Origin: Planobispora rosea
Lineage (GTDB): Bacteria > Actinomycetota > Actinomycetes > Streptosporangiales > Streptosporangiaceae
DNA: 64,000 nucleotides
NCBI RefSeq assembly: GCF_014648175.1
Contig: NZ_BMQP01000028.1
Coordinates: forward strand, 32,887-96,886
Direction of reading: 5' to 3'
Shown here piece by piece: positions 16,381-24,281 of the stretch. The position numbers and the translations under genes were made by a program. Below the pieces are notes generated by a model. That model saw only the letters and a list, made by a program, of their open reading frames with translations. It had not been told where the DNA came from and searched no databases. Numbering within the stretch: position 1 is the stretch's first letter; the number at the start of each line of letters is the position of its first letter.

Positions 16381-17213
16381 GCATCGCGGACGTCACGGCG
16401 AGGATCGCCCAGCTGCACGCCTTCGGCGGGGCGCCCGCCGTCTCCGCGGCCGGCGCTTCGGGCACCCCGGCGACCTCGTCCGCCTCGTCCGCCTCGGCGA
16501 CCGACTTCGCCGCCGCACTGGAGGACGCCAAGCAGACCACCACGGCGGGCACCGGCGCCACCACCTCCACCGGGGCGACGGGCAAGGTCACCTCCGGCTC
16601 CGCCGACGGGAAGGTCACCGGTCAGGACGTCGTGGAGCAGGCCCGCCGCTACCTCGGAGTCCCCTACCTGTGGGGCGGCACGGAGCCGAGCCGGGGCCTG
16701 GACTGCTCCGGCCTGGTCCAGCTCGTCTACAAGAAGCTGGGCATCTCGCTGCCGCGCGTCTCGCAGGACCAGCAGAACGAGGGCCGCAGCATCCCCAGCC
16801 TGAAGCAGGCGCAGCCGGGTGACCTGCTGACCTTCGGCTCCCCCGCGACGCACATCGGCATCTACATCGGCGACGGCAAGATGCTGCACGCCCCCCGCAC
16901 CGGCGACGTGGTCAAGATCGTCAACATGGACGACTACTACCGCAAGCCCACCGACATCCGCCGCATCCTGAGCGACGACGCGGCGAGCGCCACCGGGGCG
17001 ACGGCCGGCCAGGCCACTCCTGCGGCGTCCACTCCCCTGGCCGCGGCGGCCCAGATCCAGTCCGGGTACGGCGCCGCCGCGCTCGATTCCAACAGCACGC
17101 CCAATTTGACGCAGGTCCTCCCGGGCGCTGCCGATGGACTGGGTACCGGCCTCTACGACCCGGCCCAGGCTTACGTCCGCACCATTCAGTCGGCCATGAA
17201 CGGCATCGGATAG
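16377..17213 (+). CDS. NlpC/P60 peptidoglycan hydrolase in the flagellar operon
   Basis: Protein of 278 residues from TTG 16377 (AGGAGA upstream, TTGA overlap with fliJ). N-terminal segment 1-50 (ADVTARIAQLHAF ... FAAALEDA) is followed by a Thr/Ser/Gly linker and an NlpC/P60 domain at about 80-195: catalytic C110 in LDCSGLVQ, H159 in THIGIYIGDG, and H171. About 85 extra residues follow the domain. There is no Sec signal peptide. NlpC/P60 enzymes cut D-Glu-mDAP bonds. Location between fliJ and fliK suggests the local wall-cutting role that FlgJ has elsewhere, with export through the flagellar gate (inference). Confidence 0.88.
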   Translation: MSIADVTARIAQLHAFGGAPAVSAAGASGTPATSSASSASATDFAAALEDAKQTTTAGTGATTSTGATGKVTSGSADGKVTGQDVVEQARRYLGVPYLWGGTEPSRGLDCSGLVQLVYKKLGISLPRVSQDQQNEGRSIPSLKQAQPGDLLTFGSPATHIGIYIGDGKMLHAPRTGDVVKIVNMDDYYRKPTDIRRILSDDAASATGATAGQATPAASTPLAAAAQIQSGYGAAALDSNSTPNLTQVLPGAADGLGTGLYDPAQAYVRTIQSAMNGIG

Positions 17214-17227
17214 CAGGAGAGACGATC

Positions 17228-18427
17228 TTGACCATGCCTTCGATCCCCTTGACGGGGAGCCCGTCGCCGATGGCGGCGCCGTCCGGCGCCTCTGGTGAGG
17301 GGCAGGCTGGGCAGACCGGGGCCGGCGACGCCTTCGCCGCCCTGCTCGCCCTTCTCGCGGGCGGGGGGATGCCGCAGGGCGTCCTGCCCGGCTTCGGCGA
17401 CGCCGCCGCGGGTTCCGGCGAGACGGCCCAGACGGCCCAGGCAGTCACCGCACTGTCCCCGGCACAGACCGCACCCGGCACCCAGCTCGGAGTCCCGCTC
17501 ACCATCCAGGGCCAGCTCAACGGCCAGGACCAGGGACAGGTTCTCTCGGCGCAGCTCCTGACCCCTGGTGGTGTGCAGGTTCAGGGGCAGCAGCCCGCCC
17601 AGGCCGGTGGCCTGACGGGAGTGCCCGCCGTACCGACCGCCGTGCTCCTGGGCGGAACGGTCGCCCCGGCGGAGGCCGCGCTCACCGCGGCCGGCCCCGG
17701 CGCCGCGCTCACCGCGGCGGAGCCCGCCGCCACGACCGGCACGGACCTGCCCGCCGCCTCCGGCACGACCACCGAGGGCGTCCCGGTCTCCACCGTCCCG
17801 GCCACCGGCTCCGGCGCGGGCGCCTCGACCGGCGAGGGCGGCTCCGGGCAGCCCGGTTCCGCGGCCACGGCGGTGAGCGAGAAGACCGAGGTGTCCGACG
17901 CCGCGCCGCAGGCCGTACCGAACGTCACCGCGACCGCGCAGACCAAGGCGGCGGAGCAGGTCTCCGCTCCCGCCTCGTCCCGCCCGGCCCCGCCCGCCGC
18001 GCAGGTCGCCATGCACATCCTGCCGCTCCGGCAGGACCCGGACGGCATCCACCGGCTCACCGTCCACCTGCACCCCGTCGACCTCGGCCCGATCAGCGTC
18101 GTCGCCGAGCTCCGCAACGGCGCGGTGCACCTGCAGCTCGCCGGGGCCAGCGACGCCGCCTTCGAGGCGCTCCGCTCGTCCCTGCCCGACCTCAAGCGGG
18201 AGCTGGAGGACGGCGGGTTCTCCTCCTGCAGCCTGGACCTGCAGCGCGAGGCCCCGAACGGCGGCCAGTTCGGCGCGGGCCGCCAGCCGCAGGCCCAGCA
18301 GGACCCGGCCCAGCAGGGAGGCCAGGGCTGGAACGGCGACCCGTACCGCGGTGCCCGCACGGCCCCCGCCACGGCCGACCCCGTACCGGAGCGGCCCGGA
18401 TCCCGCCTGCTCAACGTCCGTCTCTGA
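17228..18427 (+). CDS. fliK: Flagellar hook-length control protein FliK
   Basis: Secreted ruler that sets hook length and switches export specificity through FlhB. The protein has 399 residues: Pro/Ala/Thr/Gly-rich, low-complexity N-terminal 250 residues and a compact Flg_hook domain at about 255-345 (LTVHLHPVDLGPISVVAEL, the L-P-xLG-v-V motif). The start is TTG 17228 with AGGAGA 7 bases upstream; ATG 17234 is an alternative. Confidence 0.9.
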   Translation: MTMPSIPLTGSPSPMAAPSGASGEGQAGQTGAGDAFAALLALLAGGGMPQGVLPGFGDAAAGSGETAQTAQAVTALSPAQTAPGTQLGVPLTIQGQLNGQDQGQVLSAQLLTPGGVQVQGQQPAQAGGLTGVPAVPTAVLLGGTVAPAEAALTAAGPGAALTAAEPAATTGTDLPAASGTTTEGVPVSTVPATGSGAGASTGEGGSGQPGSAATAVSEKTEVSDAAPQAVPNVTATAQTKAAEQVSAPASSRPAPPAAQVAMHILPLRQDPDGIHRLTVHLHPVDLGPISVVAELRNGAVHLQLAGASDAAFEALRSSLPDLKRELEDGGFSSCSLDLQREAPNGGQFGAGRQPQAQQDPAQQGGQGWNGDPYRGARTAPATADPVPERPGSRLLNVRL

Positions 18428-18449
18428 CCCGTCTCCCGCAAGGAACCAC

Positions 18450-18923
18450 GTGACCAGCATCACGAGTGGGGCCTCGACCCCCGTCACCGCCACCACCGCA
18501 ACCACGGCCGCCACGACCGGAACGACGTCCGCGAGCAGCGGCAGCAAGCTCGACAAGGACACCTTCCTGCAGCTTCTGGTGGCCCAGATGCGTTACCAGG
18601 ACCCCAGCAAGCCCGCCGACACCTCGGCGTTCCTGTCGCAGACCGCGCAGTTCACCGAGGTGGAGAAGATGGAGGAGCTCGTCAAGCAGCAGGGTCAGCT
18701 GCTGGCGGCCCAGCTCAGCCTCTCGGCCAGCGGCCTCGTCGGAAAGACCGTCAGCTACACCGGACCAGACGGCACGGAAGCCGTCGGTGTGGTCACCTCC
18801 GCCTCACTCGGCAGCAGCCCGACCCTGAAGGTCGGGAACACGGATGTACCGCTGTCCTCGGTCAAGGAAGTCACCAGCGCCGGCCGGCCCGGCACCGAAC
18901 CCGCCTCCACCGAAGGAAACTGA
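18450..18923 (+). CDS. flgD: Flagellar hook-capping protein FlgD
   Basis: Scaffold for hook assembly, 157 residues. Signature at about 33-66: DTFLQLLVAQMRYQDPSKP, then QTAQFTEVEKM. The C-terminal part is short, with only one beta-rich domain (VGKTVSYTGPDGTEAVGVV). Start GTG 18450 with AGGAA 5 bases upstream. Confidence 0.93.
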   Translation: MTSITSGASTPVTATTATTAATTGTTSASSGSKLDKDTFLQLLVAQMRYQDPSKPADTSAFLSQTAQFTEVEKMEELVKQQGQLLAAQLSLSASGLVGKTVSYTGPDGTEAVGVVTSASLGSSPTLKVGNTDVPLSSVKEVTSAGRPGTEPASTEGN

Positions 18924-18924
18924 C

Positions 18925-19773
18925 ATGCTTCGCTCCCTGTACTCGGGCATCAGCGGCCTGCGCGTCCACCAGACGATGATGGACGTGACCGGTAACAACA
19001 TCGCCAACGTCAACACCACCGGCTTCAAGACGTCCCAGACCACCTTCCAGGACACCCTGAGCCAGATGATGCGCGCCGCGGGCGCCCCGCAGGCCGCCGA
19101 CGGCGTGAACCAGGCCGCCGGTGGTTCCAACCCGGCGCAGGTCGGCCTGGGCGTGCGCCTGGCGGGCGTCGAGACGAACTTCGGCCAGGGCGCGGCGCAG
19201 ACCACCGGCCGCAAGACCGACCTGATGGTCCAGGGCGACGGCTTCTTCGTCGTGCAGAACGGCACCGAGCAGCTCTACACCCGCGCCGGCTCCTTCAGCT
19301 TCGACGCCAACAGCAACCTGGTGACCCCCGACGGCAACTTCGTGCTCGGCTGGAACACCACCACCGGCACCATCAACACCGCCGCCCCGCTGACGCCCGT
19401 GCAGCTGCCGACGGACGGCTCCCTGGAGTCCTACACCATCTCCCAGGACGGCACCCTCGTCGGTGTCATGAACGACGGCACCAAGCGCCCGATCGGCCGT
19501 ATCGCCATGGGCAACTTCGTCAACCCGGGCGGTCTGGAGAAGGCCGGCGGCTCGACCTACCGCGCCACCGTGAACTCCGGTGCCGCCACCGTCGGCACCG
19601 CGGGCACCGGCGGCATGGGGCTGATGCAGACCGGCGCGCTGGAGATGTCCAACGTCGACCTCGGCCAGGAGTTCACCAACCTGATCATCTCCCAGCGCGG
19701 CTTCCAGGCCAACACCAAGGTCATCAGCACCTCCGACGAGCTGCTGAACGACCTGGTCAACCTCAAGCGCTAA
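18925..19773 (+). CDS. flgE: Flagellar hook protein FlgE (FlgG-like size)
   Basis: Hook subunit of 282 residues. N-terminal LYSGISGLRVHQTMMDVTGNN... with NIANVNTTGFK and C-terminal NLIISQRGFQANTKVISTSDELLNDLVNLKR are the conserved rod/hook polymerisation helices. It is shorter than enteric FlgE (about 400) and close to FlgG in length; position directly after fliK-flgD supports FlgE. GAAGGAAAC precedes ATG 18925. A strong terminator follows. Confidence 0.9.
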   Translation: MLRSLYSGISGLRVHQTMMDVTGNNIANVNTTGFKTSQTTFQDTLSQMMRAAGAPQAADGVNQAAGGSNPAQVGLGVRLAGVETNFGQGAAQTTGRKTDLMVQGDGFFVVQNGTEQLYTRAGSFSFDANSNLVTPDGNFVLGWNTTTGTINTAAPLTPVQLPTDGSLESYTISQDGTLVGVMNDGTKRPIGRIAMGNFVNPGGLEKAGGSTYRATVNSGAATVGTAGTGGMGLMQTGALEMSNVDLGQEFTNLIISQRGFQANTKVISTSDELLNDLVNLKR

Positions 19774-19805
19774 GCATCCCGCCCCGCCATGCGGGGAACG
19801 GCATG

Positions 19806-19835
19806 AGGCCCCGGGCACGCACGTGCCCGGGGCCT
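19806..19835 (+). terminator. Terminator after flgE
   Basis: Perfect 13-bp stem (AGGCCCCGGGCAC with its complement), loop GCAC. It separates flgB-flgE from flbD-flhB and faces the 3' end of the toxin gene. Confidence 0.85.
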
Positions 19836-19863
19836 TCGCGCGTCGCCGCCCGGGTGCGGAGGG

Positions 19864-20100
19864 TCAGGTGTTGGCGCGGACGGTCCAGACGGACACGTGG
19901 TCTTCGCCGTAGGTGTAGCGCAGCGTGAAGGAGTCCGTCACGATCTCGAAAGCCGACGGGATCATCCCGTACGGTTGCGCGCCCGGGGGCTCAGGCTCGT
20001 CCGGCAGGCAGTAGACCGTCTCCAGGACGGTGGCGCGGAGACCGAGCGGCAGCTTCAGCACCGACTCCTCGGCCTCCACGCTCCACAGGACGGTTCGCAT
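19864..20100 (-). CDS. RelE/ParE-like toxin
   Basis: Protein of 78 residues. Fold pattern (N-terminal beta, two helices, then FEIVTDSFTLRYTYGEDHVSVWTVRA strands) and pairing with an upstream Phd/YefM antitoxin point to a RelE/ParE superfamily toxin (mRNA interferase or gyrase poison; not decidable). The start ATG 20100 shares one base with the antitoxin stop (TGATG). Confidence 0.7.
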   Translation of the reverse strand: MRTVLWSVEAEESVLKLPLGLRATVLETVYCLPDEPEPPGAQPYGMIPSAFEIVTDSFTLRYTYGEDHVSVWTVRANT

Positions 20101-20396
20101 CAGTCACGTGCGTCCGGCAGCGGCACGCCGAAGTGCGCGTATGCGGCTTCCTTGCTGGCGAAGCCGGTCAGCCGGGCCTCGCCGCGCTTCACGGCGGCTA
20201 TGCGCTCCCTCATCTCCGCGACTTCGGCCTGCTCGCGAAGGCGCTGGAGCTCGGCGTACTCGCTTTCGCTGATGAGCACGGCGTGTTCGTCGGCCGAGCG
20301 GCTGATGCGCACCGGGACGTGGGCGTGCACGGCACGGGAGACCAGTGTGCCCAGGCGCTTGCGGGCTTCGACGATGCCTATCTGCTCCATGTCCAT
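20100..20396 (-). CDS. Phd/YefM-type antitoxin
   Basis: Protein of 98 residues, start ATG 20396 (or 20390). N-terminal IGIVEARKRLGTLVSRAV ... PVRISRSADEHAVLISESEYAEL matches the Phd/YefM DNA-binding fold; the C-terminal charged part would wrap the toxin. It is transcribed against the flagellar operon and probably autoregulated; an AT-rich stretch at about 20397-20435 is the likely promoter and operator. Confidence 0.82.
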   Translation of the reverse strand: MDMEQIGIVEARKRLGTLVSRAVHAHVPVRISRSADEHAVLISESEYAELQRLREQAEVAEMRERIAAVKRGEARLTGFASKEAAYAHFGVPLPDARD

Positions 20397-20508
20397 GTGT
20401 CCATAGTAATTCAAGTGTTCATTGTGTACATCAAGGTTGCCCTCTCGGCAGGGGCCACCCGCGCCGGGTGGACGAGACCGGAGAAGGGACCTTGGTCCCG
20501 TGGGTTTC

Positions 20509-20534
20509 CTCAGGCCGCAGAGGCGATGGCCGAT
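20509..20534 (+). promoter_or_regulatory. FliA-type promoter of the flbD-motA operon
   Basis: CTCA (20509-20512), 16 bases, GCCGAT (20529-20534), 62 bases before flbD. It restarts flagellar transcription downstream of the toxin-antitoxin insertion. Confidence 0.7.
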
Positions 20535-20596
20535 GGGGGAAACAGCGCGGTTCGGGACGGGCCGCACGCCCGCTGACGACCCCGAGGACGGACCCG

Positions 20597-20878
20597 GTGA
20601 TACTTCTTACCCGCCTTAACGGGCCGGAGTTCGCACTGAACCCGGACCTGATCGAGCGAGCCGACCAGACCCCCGACACGGTGATCACTCTCGTGGACGG
20701 GACCAAGTACATCATCGCCGAGTCCCTGAGCGAGTTCATGTCGATCGTGCGCCGCTACCGCGCCGACCTGCTCGCCGACGCGGAGATCCTCGTCTCCTCG
20801 GGAACGCACCGCCCGCCCGCCGCGCCCACCGACTCCGACCAGGCGCGCGTCGTCCGACTTCACCGACAGGAGCGGTAG
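20597..20878 (+). CDS. flbD: FlbD family protein
   Basis: Small protein found next to motA/fliL in Gram-positive and related flagellar operons; role unclear. The start is GTG 20597. Residues 1-62 match the family: ILLTRLNGPEFALNPDLIE, then DTVITLVDGTKYIIAESLSEF (the TvItLxdGxkyvV-E core), followed by a 30-residue variable tail. The stop abuts motA. Confidence 0.88.
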   Translation: MILLTRLNGPEFALNPDLIERADQTPDTVITLVDGTKYIIAESLSEFMSIVRRYRADLLADAEILVSSGTHRPPAAPTDSDQARVVRLHRQER

Positions 20879-21661
20879 ATGGATCCGGCAACCCTGGCAG
20901 GTATCGGCATCGCCGTCGCCTCCATGCTGGCGATGATGTTCCTTGAGGGCGCGGACCCGATGTCGATCATGCTTCCGGCCCCGCTCATCCTGGTCTTCGG
21001 CGGCACCTTCGGCGTGGCGATGGCCGGTGGCGTCCTGCGTGACAGCCTCGGCATCGGCAAGCAGATCCAGCGGGCCATCAAGTCCAAGCCGGTGCCCAGC
21101 AAGGAGCTGGTCGACTCGATCGTCAAGCTCGCCGAGCGCGCCCGCCGCGAGGGCCTGCTGGCCCTGGAGGACGCGATCAAGGAGGTCGAGGAGCCGTTCC
21201 TCCGCCGCGGCCTGGAGCTGGCCATCGACGGCACCGACCCCGAGGAGCTCCGGGAGATCCTGGAGGCCGAGGTCGACGCCAAGCGCAAGGCCGACAAGTC
21301 CGGCGCCAAGATCTTCACCGACATGGGCGGCTACGCCCCCACGATCGGCATCATCGGCACCGTCATCAGCCTCGTGCTGGTGCTGGAGAACCTCAGCGAC
21401 CCCTCCAAGCTCGGCCACATGATCGGCGCCGCCTTCGTCGCCACCCTGTGGGGCGTCTTCAGCGCCAACGTGATCTGGCTGCCCATCGGCAACCGGCTCA
21501 AGCGCCTCAGCGAGCTGGAGTGCGCCCAGATGGAGCTCACCATCGAGGGCATCGCGAACATCCAGTCCGGCACCAACCCGCGCCTGGTCTCGCAGAAGCT
21601 CAAGAGCCTGCTCCCGCCGGGTGAGGCCGAGGACAAGGCCGAGGAGAAGAAGGCCGCCTGA
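20879..21661 (+). CDS. motA: Flagellar stator protein MotA
   Basis: Ion-channel stator subunit, 260 residues, four membrane segments (about 2-20, 30-52, 148-170, 180-202) and a cytoplasmic loop with FliG-contact charged residues. Family signature GGYAPTIGIIGTVISLV precedes TM3. AGGAG lies 7 bases before ATG 20879. ATG of motB shares a base with the motA stop. The ion type (proton or sodium) cannot be read with certainty. Confidence 0.95.
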   Translation: MDPATLAGIGIAVASMLAMMFLEGADPMSIMLPAPLILVFGGTFGVAMAGGVLRDSLGIGKQIQRAIKSKPVPSKELVDSIVKLAERARREGLLALEDAIKEVEEPFLRRGLELAIDGTDPEELREILEAEVDAKRKADKSGAKIFTDMGGYAPTIGIIGTVISLVLVLENLSDPSKLGHMIGAAFVATLWGVFSANVIWLPIGNRLKRLSELECAQMELTIEGIANIQSGTNPRLVSQKLKSLLPPGEAEDKAEEKKAA

Positions 21662-22560
21662 TGAGCACCAAGGCCCGTCGCCACAAGAAGCACGAGGAGC
21701 ATGAGGAGGCTCACGCCGACGAGCGCTGGCTGGTCACCTACGGTGACATGCTCACGGTGCTGATGGCCCTGTTCATCGTGCTGTTCGCGATGAGCCAGGT
21801 CGACCAGAACAAGTTCAACGCGCTCAAGGCGAGCCTGTCGATGGCCTTCGGCGAGCCCTCCGTCACCTTCGCCGCGCCGGGCAGCGCCGTGACCGGCGAG
21901 GCCGGCGGGGAGGACTCCTCCTTCACCGACGTCGCCAACCCGGCGACCAAGGAGGAGAAGGAGGAGGCCGAGAAGCAGGCCCGCTCCGCCCTCGCCGCCC
22001 TCGACCGGGCCCGCGCCTCCGCCCGCGCGAAGAACGCGGAGAAGGAGGTCGAGAAGTTCGACCGGATCAAGCAGAAGATCCAGAAGGCGCTGGCCGCGCA
22101 GGACTCCGCCGACAGCGTGCAGTTCCGCGTCGACGAGCGCGGCCTGGTCGTCACCGTGGTCACCAGCTCCGTGGTGTTCGGCAACAACAGCGCCACGCTG
22201 CTGTCGGACGGCAAGAAGATCATCGACGCGATCGCTCCGGCGCTGCGCGGCGAGAGCAACAAACTCGAGGTCGACGGGCACACCAACTGGCTGCCGGTGA
22301 CGTCGGGCCCGTACCCGTCGAACTGGGAGCTGTCGACCGCGCGGGCCTCCACGGTGGTCCGCAGGCTGATCACCAAGGGCATCCCGGCCGGCCGGGTCAA
22401 CGCCTCCGGCTACGCCGACCAGCGCCCGCTGTACCCCGACACCGACCCGCGGTCGGTGTCGCTGAACCGCCGCGTCGAGGTGGTCGTCCTGTCCGACCTC
22501 GACTCCCAGACCAAGGCACTGCTGCCCGCGGCCGCGGGCCAGTCCAGCACGAGCAACTGA
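21661..22560 (+). CDS. motB: Flagellar stator protein MotB
   Basis: Stator subunit of 299 residues. Basic cytoplasmic start, single TM (about 28-47) with the essential ion-carrying D29 in TYGDMLTVLMALF, a charged linker, and an OmpA-like peptidoglycan-binding domain at about 155-280 (VDGHTN, LSTARASTVV, SLNRRVEV). It anchors the stator to the wall. Confidence 0.96.
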   Translation: MSTKARRHKKHEEHEEAHADERWLVTYGDMLTVLMALFIVLFAMSQVDQNKFNALKASLSMAFGEPSVTFAAPGSAVTGEAGGEDSSFTDVANPATKEEKEEAEKQARSALAALDRARASARAKNAEKEVEKFDRIKQKIQKALAAQDSADSVQFRVDERGLVVTVVTSSVVFGNNSATLLSDGKKIIDAIAPALRGESNKLEVDGHTNWLPVTSGPYPSNWELSTARASTVVRRLITKGIPAGRVNASGYADQRPLYPDTDPRSVSLNRRVEVVVLSDLDSQTKALLPAAAGQSSTSN

Positions 22561-22579
22561 CACCCACCGGGAGAACACC

Positions 22580-23047
22580 ATGGCCACCGCAACGCTCAAG
22601 GCCGCGCCCGACGCCGGGGAGGCGGATGGCGGCAAGAAGAAGTCGAAGATGAAGCTGTTCATCATCGCCGGCGCGGTTCTCGTCCTCGCGGGGGCGGCAG
22701 CGGCGTACTTCCTGCTCTTCGCCGGCGGCGGGGAGGATGCCGCGGCCGAGGAGCCCAAGCCGGAGCCCGGCGCGGTCGCCGCCCTGGAGGCGATCACCAT
22801 CAACCTGGCCGACGGGCACTTCCTGAAGCTGAAGCTGGCCCTGCAGGCGACCGCCGAGGTCCACGAGGCGCCGGACGGCAGCAAGGCCCTTGACCTGGCC
22901 ATCGACCACTTCAGCAACAGGCCGGTGGACGAGCTGTCCTCGGACAAGGCCCGCAACCTGGCCAAGCAGGAGTTGCTGGAGAAGGTCGAGAAGGCCTACG
23001 AGGGCCAGATCATGGACATCTACTTCACCGAGTTCGTGATGCAGTAG
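22580..23047 (+). CDS. fliL: Flagellar basal body-associated protein FliL
   Basis: Single-pass inner-membrane protein that supports stators. The protein has 155 residues with TM at about 22-45 and a periplasmic FliL domain (ITINLADGHFLKLKLALQ, the conserved L-nG-fl-v-v-l pattern; C-terminal VYFTEFVMQ-type end, here IYFTEFVMQ). GGGAG lies 8 bases before ATG 22580. A hairpin follows. Confidence 0.93.
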   Translation: MATATLKAAPDAGEADGGKKKSKMKLFIIAGAVLVLAGAAAAYFLLFAGGGEDAAAEEPKPEPGAVAALEAITINLADGHFLKLKLALQATAEVHEAPDGSKALDLAIDHFSNRPVDELSSDKARNLAKQELLEKVEKAYEGQIMDIYFTEFVMQ

Positions 23048-23069
23048 CGCCCCGCGCGCCCGCGTGACC

Positions 23070-23098
23070 GCTCCGGGCCGTCCTGAACGGCCCGGAGC
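23070..23098 (+). terminator. Hairpin after fliL
   Basis: Perfect 11-bp stem GCTCCGGGCCG / CGGCCCGGAGC with a 7-base loop. The 262-base gap between fliL and fliM otherwise shows no gene; an upstream in-frame extension of fliM through it has no family similarity. Confidence 0.55.
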
Positions 23099-23249
23099 CC
23101 CTTCACGCCGCGCCCTCCGCCGGGGCCGTACGGCCCCCGCACGACCATCCACGCCCGCCGTAGCCGAGACCAGAGGAGGACGACGGACCGACAACCGCAC
23201 AGCGGCGGAGGGCACGCCCGGAGCGTGCGCCCCCACGGGAAACGGGACC

Positions 23250-23273
23250 CTCTTGTCACGAGGTGAACCCGAT
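23250..23273 (+). promoter_or_regulatory. Weak FliA-like promoter before fliM
   Basis: CTCT (23250-23253), 14 bases, CCCGAT (23268-23273), 36 bases before ATG 23310. Both the boxes and the spacing deviate from the other sites. The position fits, as a hairpin lies between fliL and fliM. Confidence 0.3.
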
Positions 23274-23309
23274 TTCTGGCATTTCCTTATATGGGGAGAG
23301 GCGGCGCCG

Positions 23310-24281
23310 ATGGGTGTTCTCGTGAGTCAGACGCAGCCTTTCGCCCCAACGCATCGCCTGCTTGGACGCGTGTCCCGACGGGCGAAGAACTCTGAACCGC
23401 ACACCTATGACTTCCGCCGCCCGATCAAGCTCTCGCGTGAGCACACGCGCACGCTGCAGATCGCGTACGAGACGTTCGCCCGGCAGTACACGACCCTGCT
23501 GACCTCCACGCTGCGCGTGGTGTCCCAGGTCTCGCTGGTCTCCATCCAGCAGCTCACCTACGACGAGTACATCTCCGGCCTGGCCAACCCGACGATCGTC
23601 GCCACGCTGACCCTCGACCCGCTGCCCGGCGCGGCCATCATGGAGTTCTCGCTGAGCACCGCGATGGCCAGCATCGACCACATGCTCGGCGGTCCCGGCG
23701 GCCCGCAGATCGAGCGCCCGCTGACCGACATGGAGCTGCCGCTCCTGCGGGACCTGCTCAACCGGGTCCTGGACGAGATGCACTACGCCTTCGAGTCCAT
23801 CACCGACTTCCGGCCCATGCTCGGCGCCGTCGACTACAACCCGCAGTTCGTGCAGGCCGCGGCCCCCGCCGACGCCGTCATCGTCGCCTCCTTCGAGATG
23901 CACGTGGGCAGCGAGGAATGCATCATGACGTTCTGCCTGCCGTTCACCTCGATCTTCCCCAAGCTGCAGGTCAACGACAACGACGTCACCCTCAGCGACT
24001 CCCAGCGCAGGACGCGCGAGGAGGCCCACCGCAACATGGTCGCGGCGCTCGGCACCACCCCCATCGAGGTGTCGGTCCGCTTCGACTCGGTCGAGCTGCG
24101 CCCCGAACAGATCGTCCGCCTCGAACCGGGTGACGTCGTACCGCTCACCCACGCCGTCACCGCGCCGCTCGCGGTGACCGCCGCGGACATCACGTTCGCC
24201 CACGCAGTGCCCGGCAGTCAGGGTCCGCGCCTGGCCTGCCTCGTCGTGCCCACGCCGCAGAACGAAACGGAAAACCAGTAA
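23310..24281 (+). CDS. fliM: Flagellar motor switch protein FliM
   Basis: C-ring protein of 323 residues from ATG 23310 with GGGGAGAGG upstream. The middle CheC-like domain (AYETFARQYTTLLTSTLR, ANPTIVATLTLDPLPGAAI, MLGGPGG) and C-terminal SpoA/FliN-like domain are intact. The usual N-terminal CheY-binding peptide (LSQxEIDALL) is not visible; the N-terminus reads MGVLVSQTQPFAPTHRLLG. The upstream extension of the frame to 23064 does not contain it either. Its stop overlaps fliN (TAATG). Confidence 0.93.
   Translation: MGVLVSQTQPFAPTHRLLGRVSRRAKNSEPHTYDFRRPIKLSREHTRTLQIAYETFARQYTTLLTSTLRVVSQVSLVSIQQLTYDEYISGLANPTIVATLTLDPLPGAAIMEFSLSTAMASIDHMLGGPGGPQIERPLTDMELPLLRDLLNRVLDEMHYAFESITDFRPMLGAVDYNPQFVQAAAPADAVIVASFEMHVGSEECIMTFCLPFTSIFPKLQVNDNDVTLSDSQRRTREEAHRNMVAALGTTPIEVSVRFDSVELRPEQIVRLEPGDVVPLTHAVTAPLAVTAADITFAHAVPGSQGPRLACLVVPTPQNETENQ

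Noticed and set aside
18925..19773. Calling the 282-residue protein FlgG
   Set aside because: Length fits FlgG, but the place after fliK-flgD and absence of another hook gene in the operon favour FlgE.
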